A DNA stretch of 64,000 nucleotides from Vandiemenella viatica (lineage: Eukaryota > Arthropoda > Insecta > Orthoptera > Morabidae): the NCBI GenBank assembly GCA_031002005.1, contig JARYHS010006903.1, forward strand, positions 1 through 64,000, in the 5' to 3' direction. Made by a program: the position numbers and the translations under genes. The notes beneath the pieces were generated by a model, which ran no database searches, was not told where the DNA came from, and worked only from the letters and a program-made list of their open reading frames with translations. Shown here one piece after another: positions 58,320-64,000 of the stretch. Within the stretch, counting starts at the first letter, position 1. The number at the start of each line of letters is the position of its first letter.

Positions 58320-59990
58320 AACTGCACACAGGTGTCTGATCCGTGGAGAAATCGTTGACAATGCAAGCCTCATTTCTTCATTGATGGATGTTTTAATCTC
58401 AGTCAACGTCGAGAACCCCAATTCACATAAATATGGATTTGAAATGATAATAACACATTAACTACCACGTCGGAGATAGCTAGATATTCATTCCTCATTG
58501 TTAGCCGAAATTTACTAAAGGAACTTTGAGAAGCTTTAATTTCAAAGTTCTGTCAGCTTTTAAATTCTGCGAGTTCCTCTTGAATATTAATTGGAAGATC
58601 TTCCGAATTTGCAACGAATGAATCATGAACCCAGTCTAAATCTTCTCCAAAGTACTTTTTGAATCTCTGCTGCATTACTTCTAAATGTTCTTTAATTAAG
58701 CCCATCATCATTTTATTATGGTCATCAGTGACCATACAGTCGGGAACATCTCACACGACCCATTTTCAATCATCTGTAACCACAATCCAGCTTGTTCTCA
58801 AATCCTTTCATCTTATCCATACTAATAGGAATATTTTCGTTCCTACTTTGTATTTTGATGTTCAGGCTCATTCAAGCATACAAAAATGTCGGAAAGATAT
58901 GCCAACTTACATACCCATTCACCATCTGCGAATAAATCCATGTACTTATGTCGTTCAACCGTCAAAAATGCCTGGACCTCTTCTCTAAGTTCAAATATTC
59001 ACGTTAACATCTTGCCTTGTGACAGCCAACGTACTTATGTATTAGCAGGAATGAACTGTGTTCTGAAACCCATTTCCTGACATAAAAATGAAAAAAAGTC
59101 TTGAATTTAGGGGCCACGATTTTATGAAGTTCACGACTTTTACTACTTCGTCCAGCATATCTTTCAGAGAAGGTGGCAGAGACTTACCAACAATGGCTTC
59201 ACAGTGAATGAGGCAATTATCACATCACATGTTGGAATTTACTTCGTGTACTTTAGCTGCAAATCTTTTCACTGGCCTTGTCATAGCAGTTACTCTGTCT
59301 GTACAAAAACTAACGCAATTTCCATGTTAATTATTAAGGCGCAAATATTCATCAGTCAAACGAAATATTTCTTCACCGATAGTTGCTCTGGAAGTTCTTT
59401 ACAAAAGAAAAAATTACTTACATTACATCTCCATCGATGTAGCGAATGTAAGCCAGAAGTTGTGCATGGCGACTAATATCTGTGGAATCTGAAGTGAGAA
59501 CTTCTGACTGTTGTTGATTTTTCCTCATAATGTCTTCAATATCACGAGACATATCAATAACTCGGCGACTGATTGTGTCAGCAGAAAGAGGAATTTTTAA
59601 AACTAGCAGATTCTAAACCAGAACTATTCTCACCATCTCTTTACAAACAGGCTTTAACAGTTTCACCTATTGTATGTGGTTTCTTGGCCTTTACGATAGT
59701 TGGCTGCCTTATAACTAGCTTCCTGTACTTTTTCCGAAACACGTACTGTAGCGGTCATGAAAGTTCTTTGTTTTTTCTTATTTTCCAACAACTACGAAAA
59801 TAATTGACATCTTGTTTGACAGAGAGAATGTTTTGTTGAAAATGTCGTTTCAATTTACTGGGAACCATTGCGTTGCTGAGTTTTTCACCACAAACGATAC
59901 ACTGGGGATTGGGCAGTTTTTCACCACACCAAGAAAACCCATAGGATAAGTAATTATCACTATATTTCCGCTGCATTAACTTTTGTTTCT
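58320..59990 (-). pseudogene. hAT transposase relic, ZBED5/FAM200-like with BED finger
   Basis: The minus strand starts at 59976 with 'MQRKYSDNYLSYGFSW' and a BED-type zinc finger ('CIVCGEKLSN..VPSKLKRHF'). 'AKKPHTIGET' (about 59680), 'EEIFRLTDEYLRL', 'NCVSFCTDRVTAMT' (about 59300, second catalytic region) and 'EAIVGKSLPPSLKDMLDEVVKVVNFIKS' (about 59195-59110) follow. The frame 58735-58553 contains 'LEVMQQRFKKYFGEDLDWV'. Near 58425-58315 'PYLCELGFSTLTEIK', then 'MRLALSTISPRI..LCAVKQAQ', is the C-terminal dimerisation block. This is the order of domesticated ZBED5/FAM200-like proteins, but stops and frameshifts throughout show a dead transposon copy. Its ends were not identified. Confidence 0.82.
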
Positions 59991-60575
59991 TTCTTCTGGC
60001 TCAACGCTTTCATCAGTTGCACTCATAGATGGAACACTCCGTTCAAGGAATTTGTCCGTCTTGAAGAATAAAATAGTCTGCTAATTGTAATAGAAATATG
60101 AAGAGGAACTACTAACACAGTTTTTGGACCACTTCAGAGCACAGCTATGGTGGAACTGAAGTACATTATAAGAAAGCAGGGTTTATAACTTCAAAGAAGT
60201 CAAATATACGGTGCTGTTTGTTTTACATTGATGTCTAACAATCCATCGGTGCAATGGTACATGAACAAAGTAGTATTGTTGGAGAAGCACCAACACCGAC
60301 AACGTAATAAAGTAATATAAGTCTTGAAAAGTTCTGCTAATCCCAGTAGTTTAGACTGAGGGAACAGCACATACACAGAACATGCGGTAAATATAACGGA
60401 ACCTCAAAACGCAGCAGTAGAGGTGAGGAATAAAAATATTTAAAAAATGAATAAACAAAACTAACAGCAAGTGTGAGTAAATAATTAACATTTAATTTCT
60501 TCAATATCGACAATACGTAACAATTAGTGAGTAACTAAAATGTAATTTGTAAAATAAGCTATCACCACACGAGGT
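59991..60575. other. No gene recognised
   Basis: Presumably includes the end of the ZBED-type hAT, but no inverted end was found. Confidence 0.4.
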
Positions 60576-60579
60576 CCAA

Positions 60580-61500
60580 CAATAAAGTAAATGGAAAACT
60601 GATATTATTGAGCATGACATGTCGGCCCCAGAGCCGCAATAAACGTGCTATGTTTGACCTTGATATTCCCTGCACTACTATGCCAAGCGGCACATTGCTA
60701 CAATCTCTCAGTATTGTGTTGTGTGATGGAACAGTTGAATACCTGTTTTTGTTCCTCGTTATTGAAATTGAATTGCAAAACATTATGCAACAAGTAAATT
60801 ATTTGCCATTTTGTCTCTGGATCGAACTGAAAGTACCAACTCCAATCACTTGTAATAAAATGATTCAGTAACACTACCGAGCATGGTGGTGTAACATTTT
60901 GCGTTCTGGCCTCGCATTCGGTAGGACGGCGGTTTGAATCCCCGCCCGGGCATCCAGATTTGGGTTTTCCATGGTTCCCAAAATCGCTCCAGGCAAAAAG
61001 GCCATGGCCGAATTCCTTCCCATTTCTTGCCCCCCATCCTTTCCCGTCTCTATAGACCTCACTGTTAAGAGACGTTAAAGCAGATTAAAAAAAAAAAAAA
61101 ATCAGTAACACTGGTTTGAGTTTCACTCACTCTAACAATCAACTGCCTCATTCTTCCACGCATCTTGCTGAATCGTGGCTCCATTAAAAACAAAAACTCG
61201 TTCCTAGATATGTAATTATTATTTGTCAAAAAATTTCCCAGTTGATGTTAAATTCTTCTACAATCATCTTAAGCCACAATCTTCGATTGGATCATACAAT
61301 TTCATGCATATTGACCTCTGTCGGTGATATTGATGGTCATCCACTATGGTCTTCAGAACACATTTTATGCCAATGAAAGCTTATGCCCTTAATATAACCT
61401 CATTTCTAAAAGCATTCTGAAGCTTACCATAAGATGTCATCACATTCTCACCAAGTTTAAAATGGGAAGATATGACGTGCATTTGGGCAATATTTCACTA
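60580..61500 (-). pseudogene. mariner transposase N-terminal relic, split by a SINE
   Basis: The minus strand from about 61490 reads in shifting frames as the mariner start: 'LGENVMTSYGKLQNAFRNEVI', then 'WPSISPTEVNM' (the 'GRPS' linker), 'NRRLWLKMIVEEFNI' and 'EPRFSKM'. After the SINE (60876-61101) it resumes at about 60860 with 'FQFDPETKWQ', matching the 'WV..YDPETKRQS' block near the first catalytic Asp. 'EEQKQVFNCSITQYN' is less certain. Only the helix-turn-helix part and the beginning of the catalytic domain remain. Confidence 0.65.
60876..61101 (+). repeat. SINE family A, full-length, tail subtype 1, with target duplication
   Basis: It starts 'accgagcatggtggtg', has the B-box 'ggtttgaatcccc' and ends 'gagacgttaaagcagatt' plus an A16-17 tail. 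It is flanked by an 11-bp direct repeat 'tcagtaacact' (60865-60875 and 61102-61112). An internal deletion removed part of the 'aatgccgggatgcttcc' block at about 61003. Confidence 0.95.
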
Positions 61501-61632
61501 TTCCATTTCCATGACGAGCAACAAAAACAAGTGTTCACTTATCACCCCACAACTCTATACTGAGAGATTGCAGTGATGTGCTGCTTGGACCAGTAGTGCA
61601 GGGGGAGATCAAAGATCAATAAGCTGTGTGTA

Positions 61633-61828
61633 CGCATTGGGAGGATGCGAGTGCGAATCCCCATCCGGGAATCCAGATTTTGGGTTTTTCCATGGTTTCC
61701 CCAAATCATTCCAGGCAAATGCCGGGATGCTTCCTTCAAAAAGGCCATGGCCGAATTCCTTTCTGCTCCTTGTCCCCAGTCCCATCCTGCCTTTAATGAC
61801 CTTAGTCGTCGATGAGGCGTTAAAAAAA
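61633..61828 (+). repeat. SINE family A, 5'-truncated, tail subtype 2, with target duplication
   Basis: It starts 'cgcattgggaggatgcgag', has 'tgcgaatcccc' and ends 'agtcgtcgatgaggcgtt' plus an A-run. Flanked by a 12-bp direct repeat 'aagctgtgtgta' (61621-61632 and 61829-61840). The 5' break lies at the same SINE position as in the copy at 27307. Confidence 0.93.
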
Positions 61829-61840
61829 AAGCTGTGTGTA

Positions 61841-63374
61841 TTCTGCATTATGTCATGCACACATGTATCAAATTTCCAAAATTTTGCATTTTTGCTATGG
61901 ATGAATTATGGTGCTGTGAAAAATACCTTACATGTCAACTGATGACATAATCTGTCACTAATCACAGTTTTGATTAAATCCAGTCATTAGTTCTTGCATG
62001 AGGCATGTCCACACAGACAAAAAATTCCAGAATTAAGGTTTTGTGTTCTGTATCATTAGGAACTATGTTACTTATGTAATGTCCTATATGTTAACTGAAG
62101 ACATAAGCTATTAATTTTTTAGAGATGTGTTCGCAGACATATTTTCCCCTTTCTTGTATCTGCCAACTTTTTCCCCCTCTGTGAATGCTAATTTTTAATT
62201 TAATGTACGAACACACCAATTCTACAATTTTATAGTTTAATATAGATAATATAGATTTTCCTTCCTTTGTTGTTTAACAAATGTTCACTGTTATATCAGT
62301 TTGCTCTGTGAAAGATTTATATTGTGTGCTTAATCTATGTGAACCATAAAATTTACATCCATGATTGAATATAGAATGGAATAGGAGTCAATGTTGTAAA
62401 TCAAAATGAATTTTAACAAGGGTAGATTAATCATCACCTGCCCTCCAAGCATATACTACTTTCTCTGTCGTGTTCATTTTACAAATTACCAGAAGCAAAT
62501 TTTTTATGCAGTTCTGAGGCAGGAACTTTAGATAACAAAAACACTAAAACAAAGTTTTGAAAGAAAAAACAAACCTGAAACAGTTCATGTCACTAATGTA
62601 TGTTTTTTTGTTTATTTTTTCTCAATACTCCAGGTAGTTAACAATTTTCCATTTGTTTCGTAACTACACATACCACTTTGACATTTTTTATGTAGGAAGG
62701 ATAGGATGCACTATTTCTTAAAAGGTAGCTAGCTTGTTTATTTAGAGTGATGCAGTATTAGTTACATGACACTGTGTCATTTGGCAGATTTCAGTGATAG
62801 AAACAACGTATATGTCATGATTTCCCCATTTTTTGATTTTTATTGTATACCAATAACTTAACTTCTGTGTTTCATAGAGATTTATTCTCAAAAATGTTCA
62901 TGCCTAATTGTTGTACACAAGCTCTGAAATGTCTGCATGTATACATAGAAGAGTTTAAATTATCCAGAAATTCTGGGGAGTTCTGTTAAAGGGATAGTTG
63001 TGACAATATGCTTATAGCAAACTTGGAAATTTTCAGCAAGTGAAAAATCGGTTTGGGATAAGCATAATGATAAAATTGGTATTAATCTGTACAGGTATAT
63101 CTAGTTTTCCTTTTTTTACTTTGTGGGTGAAGTCTTTGAGTAGACTTCATTCATAATATCATCTTTCTACTTTTCTCTCTAGGAGTTTTTAAATTTTTAA
63201 ACTTTTGACAAGAATTATCCACCACTATTCCTAAGCACCCTTCTTTATTATCCCTGTGTATTTCATTTATACCACTAATATTGAATGATTAAAATGATTT
63301 TGTATTTATGACCTTTTTTAAGCTCAATAGGACAACAATAGTAAATGAGTATTTTTAAGACTAACAATTAAAAA
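61841..63374. other. AT-rich intron 2 sequence, nothing recognised
   Basis: No ORF, repeat or RNA gene was recognised on either strand. Confidence 0.5.
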
Positions 63375-63622
63375 ACTAACTTATTCCACAGGCTCAAGGT
63401 TGGTTGAATCCTCCTGAAGCCATTGTGTTAGAAGTAGAACGTCCAGTTCCATTCCTCTGGGATCTACAGTTTAACATGGAATCTGAACCACAGAATTTCC
63501 TGGCATAGCTTGTATGATCAAACACAATTCTTAAAAATTCCTGCTCCTGCCAGGATTTTAATCTGGGACCAGACCATAAACATTTGAAAGCAATCGTCTT
63601 AACCACTGAGATACCAGACTGC
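63375..63622 (-). repeat. tRNA-derived SINE family B, copy 2
   Basis: Homologous along its length to 45740-46002: 'gcagtctggtatctcagtgg' at the 5' end, 'aggaatttttaagaattgtg' and 'gattccatgtt' in the body, and a shared end 'ttcaaccaaccttgagcc'. No clear flanking duplication. It ends only about 60 bp before ATG4 exon 3. Confidence 0.85.
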
Positions 63623-63681
63623 TCATTTATTAATAATAATTATTATTAAAACACAAATTTAAATGAAAAAAATATTTTTAG

Positions 63682-63886
63682 GTTGGCGCTGGGAACCAGA
63701 TCAACCAATTGTTAACGAAAGGCAGTACCGAGATAGCGTAAATCATCGGAAGATTATAAAATGGTTTGGTGATAACCCAACTCACATGAGTCCTCTTTCC
63801 ATACACACGTTGGTTTCGCTAGGTGAAGCTGCAGGAAAGAAACCTGGAGACTGGTATGGACCTGGTGCAGTGGCCCACTTACTTAA
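63682..63886 (+). CDS. ATG4D: ATG4 cysteine protease (C/D type), exon 3
   Basis: Residues 155-222 plus two bases. It is preceded by 'atatttttag' and joined in phase 1; the donor is 'AA|gtgagt' at 63886/63887 (phase 2). It encodes 'GWRWEPDQP', a short variable stretch, then 'NHRKIIKWFGDNP' and 'LSIHTLVSLGEAAGKKPGDWYGPGAVAHLL'-like sequence. The latter contains the G-K-K-x-G-D-W-Y-G-P block that is strongly conserved across ATG4 proteins and sits beside the active site. The frame is intact. The remaining exons, with the catalytic Asp-x-His, are outside the window. Confidence 0.96.
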
Positions 63887-64000
63887 GTGAGTTTCATATT
63901 CATTGAATTTTTAGAACTTAGGCATATCATTTTTGCTGTTGATGGGCTGAAAACAAGTTGAATTTTATTGTAATTGATAGGTACTTTCATGATTTTTTAA

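Larger units (their letters stand above)
48868..63681 (+). other. ATG4D: ATG4 intron 2 (about 14.8 kb)
   Basis: Donor 'gtaatatt' at 48868, acceptor 'atatttttag' ending 63681, joining in phase 1. It is packed with DNA transposons and SINEs, listed separately. The stretch 61841-63374 contains nothing recognised. Confidence 0.9.

Noticed and set aside
58231..58461. Plus-strand ORF of 76 codons
   Set aside because: Antisense shadow of the hAT and Tc1 transposase relics on the minus strand.
1..64000. Search for a novel multi-gene host or defence system
   Set aside because: Besides ATG4, every domain-bearing frame belongs to a transposable element; no clustered intact genes of unknown function are present.

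Overview
The window is animal nuclear DNA, almost certainly from an insect with a large, repeat-rich genome. The evidence is spliced exons with GT-AG borders, tRNA-derived SINEs, CR1/Jockey-like and RTE LINEs, a Ty3/gypsy errantivirus-like element with an env region, and Tc1/mariner and hAT transposons. The commonest SINE resembles families I associate with Polyneoptera (cockroaches, termites, stick insects, grasshoppers). That placement is a family-resemblance guess, and no species can be named from this window.

Only one host gene is supported: a plus-strand ATG4 cysteine protease of the C/D type (autophagy). Exon 1 is 25933-26101, exon 2 is 48574-48867 and exon 3 is 63682-63886. The three exons join in phase and the gene continues past the right edge. 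They cover 668 coding bases spread over 38 kb. Intron 1 is about 22.5 kb and intron 2 about 14.8 kb, and both are filled with transposons.

Layout: 1-700, SINE and LINE scraps. 791-10147, a decayed LTR retrotransposon with gag, pol and env regions and a SINE inserted in pol. 10.9-20.7 kb, LINE relics, microsatellites, a terminal-inverted-repeat element inside a LINE and a second gypsy gag/protease relic. 21.9-22.7 kb, a LINE 3' end with tandem repeats. 22953-24149, a nearly intact Tc1-like DD36E transposon. 24.7-25.2 kb, another SINE. From 25.9 kb, ATG4 exon 1 and intron 1, which holds SINEs, a hAT MITE with a perfect target duplication, a LINE with PHD and SGNH ORF1 domains, a gypsy integrase relic, an RTE 5' half, a short repeat array and a GC-richer island just upstream of exon 2. 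Intron 2 holds a long-inverted-repeat element, a nest of DNA transposons (Tc1 split by a hAT that itself holds a second hAT and a mariner), a ZBED-type hAT relic, a mariner relic and more SINEs.

Apart from ATG4 the coding potential is transposon-derived and mostly broken. I see no operon-like or defence-like gene system. The most notable items are the long-inverted-repeat element at about 49.08-51.50 kb, the nested hAT/Tc1/mariner stack, the DD36E transposon, and the subfamily and truncation structure of the SINEs. Boundaries given with 'about' are by eye.
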